Assembly (NCBI GenBank): GCA_944321925.1
Contig: CALUND010000016.1
Span: forward strand, 115,748 to 179,747
Reading direction: 5' to 3'
Source of the DNA: an uncultured Rikenellaceae bacterium
GTDB lineage: Bacteria > Bacteroidota > Bacteroidia > Bacteroidales > Rikenellaceae
Length of the DNA stretch: 64,000 nucleotides
In this document: in pieces, positions 44,612 to 53,672 of the stretch
How positions within the stretch are numbered: the stretch's first letter is position 1
Layout: each line of letters starts with the position of its first letter
Made by a program: the position numbers and the translations under genes
Notes under the pieces: model-generated
Databases searched by the model: none
The model's input: only the letters and a program-made list of their open reading frames with translations
What the model was told of the DNA's origin: nothing

Positions 44612-45493
44612 ATGAGAACCATTCCTTCGTCGGAGTTGATTATCAATGGAGACGGCTCCGTTTTTCATTTGCATCTGAAACCTGAAAATTTGGCCGACAC
44701 CGTCATTTTGGTTGGCGATCCGGGCCGTGTGGCGATCGTGGCGTCCCATTTCGACTCTGTCGAATGCGACATTGCGAGTCGTGAGTTCCATACCGTAACC
44801 GGCCGTTATCGCGGTAAACGGATGACGGTCGTATCGACCGGAATCGGTACCGACAACATCGATATCGTCGTGACGGAACTCGATGCGTTGGCCAATGTCG
44901 ATTTCCGTACCCGTCAGGCGAAATCCGACCTGAGAACGCTCACGTTGTTGCGGCTCGGAACCTCCGGAGCCCTTCAGGAGGACCTTTCGCTCGGAACCTT
45001 CCTCTTTTCGCGAACCTCCGTGGGTTTCGACGGATTGCTCAATTATTACGAAGGGAGAGACCGGATCTGCGACCTGGCCATCGAACATGCCTTCATGCAG
45101 CATACGGGTTGGAGCGATCTGTTGCCCAAACCCTATTTCATCGATGCCGATGCGGGACTTTTCGAACTCTTCCGCGACTCGACTACGGAAGGTATCACTA
45201 TCTCCGCTCCCGGATTCTACGGGCCGCAAGGCCGCTGGGTGCGGCTTCGTCCCGCCGATCCGGAGTTGAATGCCAAGATCGAGAGTTTTTCGTACCACGG
45301 GCGTCGTATCACCAATTTCGAGATGGAGAGCTCCGCGTTGGCCGGCCTTGCCCGACTGATGGGACACAAGGCCGCGACAATCTGTACGATCATCGCCCAG
45401 CGGGTGGCCCACGAGGCACAAACGGATTACAAGCCTTTTGTTGAAAAAATGATCACAATGTCGCTCGACAAACTGGCTGAAATAACGAAATAA
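44612..45493 (+). CDS. Nucleoside phosphorylase (uridine phosphorylase-like)
   Basis: A 293-residue enzyme of the PNP/UDP superfamily, which splits nucleosides with phosphate. Motifs: ILVGDPGRVAIVASHF (phosphate loop), VVSTGIGTDNIDIV, RLGTSGALQEDL and FEMESSALAGLARLMGH with the ribose-binding Met-Glu. The FxMExS pattern and length favour uridine phosphorylase, but substrate is not certain. Confidence 0.88.
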   Translation: MRTIPSSELIINGDGSVFHLHLKPENLADTVILVGDPGRVAIVASHFDSVECDIASREFHTVTGRYRGKRMTVVSTGIGTDNIDIVVTELDALANVDFRTRQAKSDLRTLTLLRLGTSGALQEDLSLGTFLFSRTSVGFDGLLNYYEGRDRICDLAIEHAFMQHTGWSDLLPKPYFIDADAGLFELFRDSTTEGITISAPGFYGPQGRWVRLRPADPELNAKIESFSYHGRRITNFEMESSALAGLARLMGHKAATICTIIAQRVAHEAQTDYKPFVEKMITMSLDKLAEITK

Positions 45494-45498
45494 ATCCG

Positions 45499-45506
45499 TA
45501 CATTTG
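45499..45506 (+). promoter_or_regulatory. Likely -7 element of dnaN
   Basis: TACATTTG, 47 bases before the dnaN ATG and six bases after the previous stop. No clear -33 partner. Confidence 0.55.
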
Positions 45507-45552
45507 AACGCATAAAAAAATAGAAACGTCAAAAATTTAAATAAGCCGAATT

Positions 45553-46677
45553 ATGAAATTTACCGTATCCAGCTCCGCGCTGCTGTCCGTTCTCTCCACT
45601 ACGGGCAAGGTAATCAGCAACAAGAATACGCTGCCTATCCTCGACTATTTTCTCTTCGATCTGCGCGACGGCGCATTGCGCGTGACGGCTTCCGACCTGG
45701 AGACCACTTTCGTTGCGACGATACCGGTCGATAGCGTCGAGCAGGAGGGCGTCATTGCGGCTCCCGCCAAGCTGATGCTCGACTCTCTCAAGGAGTTTTC
45801 CGAACAACCCCTGACCATCGAGGCGAATGATAATACCTGGGAGATCACCATCAAGTGGAAAACCGGATCGCTTGCCATTCCCGGAACTTCCGGTCTGAGT
45901 TATCCGGCGATCCCCGCCCTGGGTGAGGATAAAAATGAACTTGTGCTCGATGTGGACACGCTCGTGAACGGAATCAACAAAACCATCTTCGCAACGGCCG
46001 ACGACGAACTCCGTCCCGTGATGAACGGCGTCTTTTTGAGCATCGCTCCGGAGTCGTTGACCTTCGTGGCGACCGATGCCCACAAGTTGGTGAAACATAC
46101 CGCCGAGTATGCCTCCGGGACCACGGCCTCTTTCATCTTGCCGAAAAAGCCCGCCAACCTGCTTAAGTCGGCGCTCCTGAAGGAGGAGGGGACGATTACC
46201 GCCCGCTTCGACAGCAAAAACGCCATGTTCGAAATCCAGAACTATACGCTCGTTTGTCGCCTTATCGAGGGCAACTATCCGAATTACAACGCCGTGATTC
46301 CGACAAACAACCCCAATAAGGTGATTATCGACCGCATCGAGTTGCTGAACGGCATCAAGCGGGTGGCGGTTTGTTCGAACCAGGCGACCAACCTGATCAA
46401 ACTCGATATCGTGGCCAACAAGATCAACCTGGCTGCACAGGACCTCGACTTTTCGGTTTCGGCTCACGAGTCGATCGCTTGTTCCTACGACGGAGCCCCG
46501 ATTACCATCGGATTCAAGTCGACCTTCCTCGTGGAGATACTCTCGAACATCGAGACTCCGAGCGTGATGGTTGAGCTGGCCGATTCGACACGGGCCGGCG
46601 TGTTCAAACCGATCTATGACGACAAACAGCCGAGCGCCACGCTGATGCTCCTCATGCCGATGATGATCAACGCATAA
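45553..46677 (+). CDS. dnaN: DNA polymerase III beta sliding clamp
   Basis: A 374-residue clamp of three similar domains. Typical blocks: MKFTVSSSALLSVLSTTGKV at the start, LPILDYFLF, TDAHKLVKH, RLIEGNYPNYNAVIP and the C-terminal LMLLMPMMIN in the MPM(R) position of the clamp-binding pocket. It is followed after 7 bases by an exonuclease gene, which makes a replication/repair pair. Confidence 0.97.
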   Translation: MKFTVSSSALLSVLSTTGKVISNKNTLPILDYFLFDLRDGALRVTASDLETTFVATIPVDSVEQEGVIAAPAKLMLDSLKEFSEQPLTIEANDNTWEITIKWKTGSLAIPGTSGLSYPAIPALGEDKNELVLDVDTLVNGINKTIFATADDELRPVMNGVFLSIAPESLTFVATDAHKLVKHTAEYASGTTASFILPKKPANLLKSALLKEEGTITARFDSKNAMFEIQNYTLVCRLIEGNYPNYNAVIPTNNPNKVIIDRIELLNGIKRVAVCSNQATNLIKLDIVANKINLAAQDLDFSVSAHESIACSYDGAPITIGFKSTFLVEILSNIETPSVMVELADSTRAGVFKPIYDDKQPSATLMLLMPMMINA

Positions 46678-46684
46678 AGGACGC

Positions 46685-47464
46685 ATGGAACTGAATCTGA
46701 AGAATCCGATCGTTTTCCTCGATTTGGAGACTACGGGGATCGACCCTTCGAAAGATCGGATCGTGGAGATCTCCTTGATCAAAGTGACGCCCGATGGCCG
46801 GGAAGAGGTAAAGACCCGGAGGATCAATCCCGAAATGCACATCCCGGAAGAGGCTACCGCGATCCATGGTATCACGGATGAAGATGTCAAGGATGAGCCC
46901 CGTTTTCGCGAGATTGCCCGGTCGCTCGCCCGTTATCTGGAGGGATGCGATTTCGGGGGGTTCAATTCGAACAAGTTCGATATTCCCGTACTGGTGGAGG
47001 AGTTCCTTCGGGCAGGAGTGGATGTCGACTTCAAGAAGCGGCGGTTCGTCGACGTGCAGAACATTTTCCACAAACTCGAACAACGGACTCTTGTGGCGGC
47101 CTATAAGTTCTATTGTGGAAAGGATCTGACCGACGCCCATTCGGCGGAGGCCGATACCAAAGCCACGTATGAGGTGCTCAAAGCGCAGCTCGATCGTTAT
47201 CCGGAGGAGTTGCAGAACGATGTGGAGTTTTTGTCGGATTTCTCGGCCCGGAGTCAGTCGGTCGATTATGCCGGTCGGATCGTTTACAACGAAAAAGGAG
47301 AGGAGTGCTTCGCCTTCGGGAAACACAAAGGACGGCCGGTGGCCGAAGTGTTCCGCGAAGAACCCAGTTATTACACGTGGATGATGAATGGCGATTTCCC
47401 GCGCTATACGCAAAAGGTGATTACGGAGATCCGGTTGCGTGAGCTGCAGGGCGTGAAGAAATAA
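46685..47464 (+). CDS. DnaQ-like 3'-5' exonuclease with C-terminal DUF3820
   Basis: A 259-residue DEDDh exonuclease. Catalytic residues by motif: Asp13 and Glu15 (FLDLETTG), Asp99 (NSNKFDIPVL), His152 and Asp157 (DAHSAEADT). The last 60 residues (AFGKHKGRPVAEVFREEPSYY, cut here; WMMNGDF) match DUF3820, a small module found after exonuclease domains. It may act as a proofreading-like or repair exonuclease. Lies 7 bases after dnaN and 13 before the LysM gene. Confidence 0.92.
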   Translation: MELNLKNPIVFLDLETTGIDPSKDRIVEISLIKVTPDGREEVKTRRINPEMHIPEEATAIHGITDEDVKDEPRFREIARSLARYLEGCDFGGFNSNKFDIPVLVEEFLRAGVDVDFKKRRFVDVQNIFHKLEQRTLVAAYKFYCGKDLTDAHSAEADTKATYEVLKAQLDRYPEELQNDVEFLSDFSARSQSVDYAGRIVYNEKGEECFAFGKHKGRPVAEVFREEPSYYTWMMNGDFPRYTQKVITEIRLRELQGVKK

Positions 47465-47477
47465 AGGCTGCGACCCT

Positions 47478-49265
47478 ATGAAGAAAACACTGTTCGTTTT
47501 GTGCCTCCTGCTTTTTGTCGGATCGGTCGTACAGCTATCCGCGCAGACTGTTCCGCAGAGCGTGCGTTCCCAAAGTATCGTTCACATCGGCGGAGAGAAC
47601 TACTATGTCCATACGGTTCGGGCGGGAGATACATTCTATTCGTTGGCCAAATTGTATGAGGTCTCCCAGGAGGAGATCGTGCGGAACAATCCGCAGACTG
47701 TCGATGGCCTGAAAAGCGGACAGGTGTTGAAGATTCCGGTGCGAGAGGCTGAACCCATTTCCGAGCGGAAACAGAATCGTCTGTTCGAGCGCCATGTGGT
47801 GCAGCCCGGGGAGACGGCCTATGCCATTACCCGGCAGTTCGGATTGCCTCTGGCGACTTTGATCGAGGATAATCCCGGTCTCGACCCCACTCGTTTGGCG
47901 TCGGGACAGGTGTTGCTCATTCGCAAGAAGAGCGTGGGCGAAAGCGAACCGCATGAGGTTGAAAAGGCCTGGGAGAGCTATTCGGAGACACTCAACAGCG
48001 TCTCCGACGATTCGATTTATCATCTTGTCGTGCCGGGAGAGACGCTTTTCTCGTTGAGTCGGCGCTTCCATGTGTCGGAAGAGGAGATCGTCCGGATCAA
48101 CAAGCTGCAGGAGGGCCTCAAATCGAATACGATCATCCGGTTGCCCGCTGTCCCGGCGGCAGATTCTGTGGTGACGGATAGCTCCTGGATCTTCCATCCA
48201 TCCGTTAGGACGGATAGTATGCCGCGTCATTTCGACCGGGAGTCGGTCCCCAATGTCGCTCTGATGTTGCCTCTGGAGAGCAACGGCGGGGCAAGTCGCA
48301 ATTTTATCGAATTTTATCAGGGGGCGCTGATCGCTCTGGAGGATCTGAAAGCCGAAGGCCATTCGGTGCGGCTATCGCTCTATAATACGGGTCGTTCCGT
48401 GGAGAAGGTCCGCGATATCGTCTTTTCGGATGATTTCCGGCGTACGGATCTGGTCATTGGACCCGTTTACGAAGAGACCATGGCGCCGGTAGTACAGTTC
48501 GCGGAGGCTTGTCGTGTGCCGGTCGTTTCGCCGTTGGCCGAGATGGATGGGATCGAAAGCGACATGCTCTACCAGTTGGCTCCCATCTCGGAGAATAAAT
48601 ACGACAAACTGATCGAGGCGATCGCTGGCGATAAGAATATCGTTGTCTTTACCTCTGCCAGCGACGACCGTGAGTTTGCCGCCGAAGTGACCTCGTTGTT
48701 GCCGGCCGGCTCTTATCGCAACTTCCATACGGAGAGCGGAGGCGACATCGCATCGGTGATCGACTGGGAGCGGGAAAACGTCTTTGTCGTACTGGCCGGT
48801 TCGGAACTCGGCGTCGATCGGACGTTGGCTGCGATCAGTTCGGCTTACAACAACGCTTCGGCCCGTTCGTCCCGACAGACGGCGATTCGCGTAGTCGGAA
48901 GTTCCCGTTGGGCTCGCTATAACTCGCTCGATCGCAACCTCTATTTCAAGTTGGGAGTCTGCTACATAACCAATTATCACGCCGATCGGACCAGTCCTGC
49001 CGTGCTTGCTTTCGATCGCCGTTACATCGCGGCGTTCCATTCGATCCCTTCGCTTTATGCCTATCGGGGCTACGATGCCATGAAACTTTTTGTTACGGCG
49101 TTGTTCGGAACGGAGGCGCGTTTCGTCGATCGGGTCGCAGCGGCACAACCGAGGCTGCTCGAAGTGCCCTATCGCTTCTCGCAGGATTCGCCCTCTTCGA
49201 CGCATGTCAACGAGGAGTGGGTTTTTGTCAGCTATTCCAATGATTATCGCATCGAGGTGCGGTAA
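47478..49265 (+). CDS. Three LysM domains fused to a periplasmic-binding-protein-like domain
   Basis: A 595-residue secreted protein: signal peptide (LLFVGSVVQLSAQ), LysM repeats at about 42-88 (VRAGDTFYSLAKLYEVS), 103-150 (VQPGETAYAITRQFGLP) and 180-226 (VPGETLFSLSRRFHVS), then a type 1 periplasmic-binding-like fold from about 258 (VALMLPLESN, FYQGALIALEDL, VIGPVYEETMAPVVQFA). LysM binds peptidoglycan; the second part resembles LpoA or amino-acid-binding receptors. A cell-wall-anchored sensor or synthase activator is inference. Third gene of the dnaN run. Confidence 0.88.
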   Translation: MKKTLFVLCLLLFVGSVVQLSAQTVPQSVRSQSIVHIGGENYYVHTVRAGDTFYSLAKLYEVSQEEIVRNNPQTVDGLKSGQVLKIPVREAEPISERKQNRLFERHVVQPGETAYAITRQFGLPLATLIEDNPGLDPTRLASGQVLLIRKKSVGESEPHEVEKAWESYSETLNSVSDDSIYHLVVPGETLFSLSRRFHVSEEEIVRINKLQEGLKSNTIIRLPAVPAADSVVTDSSWIFHPSVRTDSMPRHFDRESVPNVALMLPLESNGGASRNFIEFYQGALIALEDLKAEGHSVRLSLYNTGRSVEKVRDIVFSDDFRRTDLVIGPVYEETMAPVVQFAEACRVPVVSPLAEMDGIESDMLYQLAPISENKYDKLIEAIAGDKNIVVFTSASDDREFAAEVTSLLPAGSYRNFHTESGGDIASVIDWERENVFVVLAGSELGVDRTLAAISSAYNNASARSSRQTAIRVVGSSRWARYNSLDRNLYFKLGVCYITNYHADRTSPAVLAFDRRYIAAFHSIPSLYAYRGYDAMKLFVTALFGTEARFVDRVAAAQPRLLEVPYRFSQDSPSSTHVNEEWVFVSYSNDYRIEVR

Positions 49266-49380
49266 AATTCTTCGCGCGTATACCTCTTACTATTTCCATA
49301 CGTCCCACGGGTTGCATGGGGCCGGTCGGAGGCGATGAAGAGCGTTACAGGGAATAGTTTCCCTGAAGTTTTACGGATAA

Positions 49381-49418
49381 AAAAAAGGATTTTTCCAGCC
49401 CTGGAAAAATCCTTTTTT
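49381..49418. terminator. Bidirectional terminator between the LysM gene and metK
   Basis: A perfect 18-bp inverted repeat (49381-49398 and 49401-49418) with A/T tracts on both outer ends, serving both converging genes. Confidence 0.93.
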
Positions 49419-49435
49419 GTCCGAAATGGGGGGGA

Positions 49436-50725
49436 TCAGAGTCCGAATGCCTTGCGGATCTCCTCTACGGCGTCGAGTTTCTCCCAACCGAAGAATTCCA
49501 CCTCTTTTTCGACCGGTTTCCCTTCGATCCAAAGGGTCTCTTTGCGTACGAAAGGCCTGTTGCCGAAGTGGCCGTAGGAGGCCGTCGCCTCGAAAATCGG
49601 ATGTTTCAATCCGAAACGCTTTACGATGGCTGCCGGCCGCAGATCGAACAGCGTGGCGATTTTATCCGCAATCTCGCCGTTCGACAGAGCCACTTTCGAC
49701 GTACCGTAGGTCTCTACGTAGATGCTGAGCGGTTGTGCGATGCCGATGGCGTAGGAGAGCTGTACGAGCATCTCGTCGGCTACGCCTGCCGCTACCATGT
49801 TTTTGGCGATGTGACGGGCTGCATAGGCTGCCGAGCGGTCGACTTTCGACGAATCTTTTCCGGAGAATGCACCTCCGCCGTGCGCTCCACGGCCTCCGTA
49901 GCTGTCGACGATGATTTTGCGGCCTGTGAGTCCGGTGTCGCCGTGAGGTCCGCCGATTACGAATTTTCCGGTGGGGTTCACGTGCAGGATGTAGTTGTCG
50001 TCGATCAGGTCGGCGAGTTGGTCGTGTGCGCGCTCCAGACGGGCCTTGACACGGGGAATCAGGATGGTCCGGACATCCTCCCGAATCCGATCGCCCATCG
50101 CCTTTTCGGCCTCTTTTTCGCTTACGCCGCCTCCGGGACGGATGAACTCATCGTGCTGGGTCGAAACCACGATGGTATGGACGCGACGCGGTTTGCGGTC
50201 ATCGCCGTATTCGATCGTCACCTGGCTTTTGGCGTCGGGACGCAGGTAGGTCATCTCTTTGCCTTCCCGCCGGATGACGGCCAGCTCTTTGAGGATGACG
50301 TGCGACAGAATCAGTGTGGCGGGCATGTACTCGCGGCTTTCGGAAGTTGCATATCCGAACATGATGCCCTGGTCGCCGGCGCCCTGTTCCTCTTCCGTCG
50401 CCCGGACTACACCCTGGTTGATGTCTGAGCTCTGTTCATGGATGGCGGAGATCACGCCGCAGGAGTTCCCGTCGAACATGTAGTCGCTTTTGGTGTAGCC
50501 GATCCGGTTGATCACCCGACGGGCTACATCTTGTACATCGACGTAGGCTTCGCTGCGCACCTCTCCCGCTACGACCACCAGACCGGTTGTGCAGAGCGTT
50601 TCACAGGCTACTTTTGAATTGGGGTCCCGACGCAGAAATTCATCGAGAATGGCGTCCGATATCTGATCGGACACTTTGTCGGGATGTCCTTCGGACACCG
50701 ACTCGGATGTAAATAAAAATCCCAT
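49436..50725 (-). CDS. metK: S-adenosylmethionine synthetase
   Basis: A 429-residue enzyme making SAM from methionine and ATP. Signature blocks: [20 protein letters not shown] at the start, [29 protein letters not shown] and [19 protein letters not shown]. Length is slightly above the usual 380-400 because of inserts typical of Bacteroidota. Its leader carries a SAM-II-like riboswitch, so feedback repression by SAM is expected. Confidence 0.97.
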   Translation of the reverse strand: MGFLFTSESVSEGHPDKVSDQISDAILDEFLRRDPNSKVACETLCTTGLVVVAGEVRSEAYVDVQDVARRVINRIGYTKSDYMFDGNSCGVISAIHEQSSDINQGVVRATEEEQGAGDQGIMFGYATSESREYMPATLILSHVILKELAVIRREGKEMTYLRPDAKSQVTIEYGDDRKPRRVHTIVVSTQHDEFIRPGGGVSEKEAEKAMGDRIREDVRTILIPRVKARLERAHDQLADLIDDNYILHVNPTGKFVIGGPHGDTGLTGRKIIVDSYGGRGAHGGGAFSGKDSSKVDRSAAYAARHIAKNMVAAGVADEMLVQLSYAIGIAQPLSIYVETYGTSKVALSNGEIADKIATLFDLRPAAIVKRFGLKHPIFEATASYGHFGNRPFVRKETLWIEGKPVEKEVEFFGWEKLDAVEEIRKAFGL

Positions 50726-50784
50726 TTTTTAACGTTTTTAAGTGGAACGGATAAAATGGGAAAAACTGGCTGCTTGTAATAAAA

Positions 50785-50845
50785 AAGGTGCTTCTTTAGC
50801 AATTTTTTATTGTGGTTGCAATCGGCCAAATCTTTCCACATATCA
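50785..50845 (-). promoter_or_regulatory. SAM-II-like riboswitch in the metK leader
   Basis: On the minus strand, helix P1 is GTGG (about 50840-50837) with CCAC (about 50816-50813). Its loop carries GATTTGGCC and GATTGCAA, close to the conserved GAUUU..CCG..UUGCAA of SAM-II, and the 3' part has AATAAAAAATTGCTAAAGAAG, matching the AUAAA..GCUAAA segment in which the pseudoknot forms (TTGC can pair with GCAA of the loop). The aptamer starts a few bases after the predicted transcription start. SAM-II is known from alphaproteobacteria and Bacteroidota methionine genes. Fold not computed. Confidence 0.75.
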
Positions 50846-50855
50846 TTTCGAGCCG

Positions 50856-50887
50856 CAAATGTAATCACTTTCCCGTGAGATTGCAAA
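50856..50887 (-). promoter_or_regulatory. Promoter of metK
   Basis: On the minus strand TTTG (50887-50884), 20 bases, TACATTTG (50863-50856). The leader to the ATG is about 125 bases. Confidence 0.85.
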
Positions 50888-51109
50888 TCGCGGGACTGAA
50901 AATTTCTTTTGCTGCGTTTGCAGGGGCGTCCGCTGCGGTCGATCGGACTTTTCTTGGGAAATGCTCCCCGTTTATCCGCCATTCGGGACAATAAGCTGCA
51001 TGCGATTTGCGTTCTGAGTAAACGAAACAGAGAAAAACAACGAAGCCTATGGAGCGAAAAATCGACATTTTAAATTTTTGTACAACAAGCTTTTAAAATT
51101 TCGATAACG

Positions 51110-52600
51110 ATGAAAAAGAGAATTGGATTTGTTCTTGCTTTCGTGGCAACAGCAGTAGTTGCAGGAGGCGTGGGAGCTTACAGTGTTTCGCACCTTCAGG
51201 AGCCGGTTCCTCAACCCGCAACGAAGGTGGTCGAGGTGGTATCGGATCAGGCCGGTACGCATTTCACTTCTTATAGTGCAGAGAAATATCCCGATTTGAC
51301 CTATGCGGCGGAAAATGCGGTGAAGGCGGTCGTCAGTGTGGTCAAAACGGAGGAGATAGAGAGCCGTTACGGATCGAGCCGGGGATTCGAACAGTTTTTC
51401 GAATTTTTCGGCTTCCCGCAGGAAGGGAGCTATCAGGAGATGCCCCGGGAGAGAATGTCGGGCGGTTCGGGTGTGATCATCAGCGGCGACGGTTACATCG
51501 TAACCAACAACCACGTGATCGAGAATGCCTCGAAATTGCGTGTGAAACTCAATGACGGTCGGATGTTCGATGCCGAGATCGTCGGTTCCGATCCGACGAC
51601 CGATGTGGCATTGATCAAGATCGACGCGAAGGATCTTCCGACATTGCCCTTCGGTAGTTCGGACGATCTGCGACTCGGCGAGTGGGTGCTGGCTATCGGT
51701 AGTCCCTACGAATTGCAGTCGACCGTCACGGCCGGCATCGTAAGTGCCAAGGCCCGTTCGCTCGGTGTGATCCCCAGTGAGTTCCGCATCGAGTCGTTCA
51801 TACAGACCGACGCTGCGGTCAATCCCGGCAATTCGGGCGGCGCGCTCGTCAATACGAAAGGCGAACTGGTCGGAATCAATACCGTGATCAAGTCTCCGAC
51901 CGGTAGTTACGCTGGCTATTCGTTCGCTGTGCCGGAGGCGATCGTGCGCAAGGTGATCATGGATCTCAAGGAGTACGGTATCGTGCAACGTGCCCTGTTG
52001 GGAATCGCTTTTGTTCCGCTTACGTCGGAGTATCTCGAAGAGACGGAAGAGGGACGTAAACTCGATGTGGAGCCCGGAGGTATCTATGTGGCCGAAGTTA
52101 CGGCCGGTGGTGCTGCAGAGGCTGCAGGTATCGAGAGGGGAGATATCATTACTGAAATGGATGGCGTGAAGGTGGACGATGGTGCTACCGTCTCGGAGAT
52201 CGTCGGCAAGCATCGTCCCAACGATCGGATGACCGTAACGGTAAAAAGAGGCAATAAAGTGAAACAAATCGAGGTGGTTTTGCGTAATAAGGCTGGTAAG
52301 ACAGAACTGGTTTCGAAAGACGACTTCGATATCCGACGTGCGCTGGGCGGAGAGTTCCGCGACGTGACGGATCGTCAGGCCAAGGCGCTGAACCTGAGAA
52401 ACGGCGGTGTGACGGTCGTTACGGTGACGAAAGGCGGTATCCTGAGTCAGGCCCGGGTGCGTGAAGGTTACGTGATTACCCGGATCAACGATACACCGAT
52501 CAGATCGGTGCGCGATCTGGATAAAATCACCGAAAAGGTGACCTCCATCGAGGGCGTCTATCCCGACGGACGAAGCATGAGTTATGCCTTGATCGAGTAA
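51110..52600 (+). CDS. Do-family periplasmic serine protease (DegP/HtrA)
   Basis: A 496-residue envelope protease/chaperone. N-terminal signal or anchor (IGFVLAFVATAVVAGGVGAY), catalytic triad His135 (TNNHVIENA), Asp165 (TTDVALIKI) and Ser242 (NPGNSGGALV), then two PDZ domains at about 275-370 and 400-490. It degrades or refolds damaged envelope proteins. Divergent from metK; an imperfect TAAATTTTTG at 51071-51080 might be its -7 element. Followed after 42 bases by rpoD. Confidence 0.95.
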   Translation: MKKRIGFVLAFVATAVVAGGVGAYSVSHLQEPVPQPATKVVEVVSDQAGTHFTSYSAEKYPDLTYAAENAVKAVVSVVKTEEIESRYGSSRGFEQFFEFFGFPQEGSYQEMPRERMSGGSGVIISGDGYIVTNNHVIENASKLRVKLNDGRMFDAEIVGSDPTTDVALIKIDAKDLPTLPFGSSDDLRLGEWVLAIGSPYELQSTVTAGIVSAKARSLGVIPSEFRIESFIQTDAAVNPGNSGGALVNTKGELVGINTVIKSPTGSYAGYSFAVPEAIVRKVIMDLKEYGIVQRALLGIAFVPLTSEYLEETEEGRKLDVEPGGIYVAEVTAGGAAEAAGIERGDIITEMDGVKVDDGATVSEIVGKHRPNDRMTVTVKRGNKVKQIEVVLRNKAGKTELVSKDDFDIRRALGGEFRDVTDRQAKALNLRNGGVTVVTVTKGGILSQARVREGYVITRINDTPIRSVRDLDKITEKVTSIEGVYPDGRSMSYALIE

Positions 52601-52642
52601 GATTGCGAGAACGAGTAATATAATTTAAGGAAAGAAGAATAG

Positions 52643-53503
52643 ATGAGACAGCTGAAAATCACCAAATCCATTACCAATCGGGAGAGTGCGTCGCTCGACA
52701 AATATCTTCAGGAGATCGGTAAGGAGGATTTGATCACGGTGGAAGAGGAAGTTGAGTTGGCCCAGCGCATCAAGAAAGGCGACCAGGAGGCTCTCGAAAA
52801 ACTCACCAAAGCCAATTTGAGGTTCGTGGTTTCCGTTGCGAAACAGTACCAGAACCAGGGTCTGAGCCTGCCTGATTTGATTAATGAAGGAAATCTCGGA
52901 CTGATCAAGGCGGCTGAAAAATTCGATGAAACCCGCGGATTTAAATTCATATCCTACGCGGTTTGGTGGATTCGGCAATCTATTCTGCAAGCCCTTGCCG
53001 AGCAGTCGCGTATCGTTCGGCTCCCGCTCAATCAGGTAGGGTCGCTCAACAAGATCAACAAGGCGTTTGCCCGTTTCGAACAGGAGAACGAACGTACCCC
53101 GTCGCCGGAGGAGTTGGCCAACGTGCTCGATTTGCCCCGCGAGAAGGTGACCGACACCATGCGGGTGGCAGGCCGTCACGTTTCGGTGGATGCCCCCTTT
53201 GCCGATGGCGAGGATAACAACCTGCTCGATGTGTTGGTCAATACCGATTCGCCCAATGCCGATCGGGGACTGATCAACGAGTCGCTCGGTACGGAAGTGG
53301 AGCGGGCTTTGGCAACCCTCACGGAGCGTGAAAAAGATATCGTGAAATATTTCTTCGGCATCGGTTGCTCGGAGATGACCCTCGAGGAGATTGGTGACAA
53401 GTTCGGTCTTACGCGCGAACGGGTGCGTCAGATCAAGGAGAAGGCCATTCGCCGGTTGCGCCACAGTTCGCGCAGCAAGTTGCTGAAATCCTATCTGGGG
53501 TAA
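52643..53503 (+). CDS. rpoD: Primary sigma factor RpoD (short Bacteroidota type)
   Basis: A 286-residue sigma-70 without region 1.1 or the long non-conserved insert, as usual in Bacteroidota. Region 1.2 ([20 protein letters not shown]), region 2 ([30 protein letters not shown] for -7 recognition), region 3 and region 4 ([20 protein letters not shown] helix-turn-helix) are intact. It reads the TAnnTTTG promoters seen throughout this window. No promoter of its own is obvious, so it may be read from degP. Confidence 0.96.
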   Translation: MRQLKITKSITNRESASLDKYLQEIGKEDLITVEEEVELAQRIKKGDQEALEKLTKANLRFVVSVAKQYQNQGLSLPDLINEGNLGLIKAAEKFDETRGFKFISYAVWWIRQSILQALAEQSRIVRLPLNQVGSLNKINKAFARFEQENERTPSPEELANVLDLPREKVTDTMRVAGRHVSVDAPFADGEDNNLLDVLVNTDSPNADRGLINESLGTEVERALATLTEREKDIVKYFFGIGCSEMTLEEIGDKFGLTRERVRQIKEKAIRRLRHSSRSKLLKSYLG

Positions 53504-53630
53504 GGTTTGACCCCTTTTTAGATGGAGCGACCTGATTAAGGAAAAAACGATCGGTCGGTTTCGCTGCCGATAAACGGTGCGATGGACCGAATGTCCGGAC
53601 GGAGAGACAGAGCCGTCGGACAACCAGGGA

Positions 53631-53661
53631 GAGGATGCATTTTGGGTGCATCCTCTTTTTT
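53631..53661 (+). terminator. Intrinsic terminator after rpoD
   Basis: GAGGATGCA (53631-53639) pairs with TGCATCCTC (53647-53655), followed by a T run. It lies 12 bases before the end of the converging FAD gene. Confidence 0.9.
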
Positions 53662-53672
53662 ATTCGGATGTT

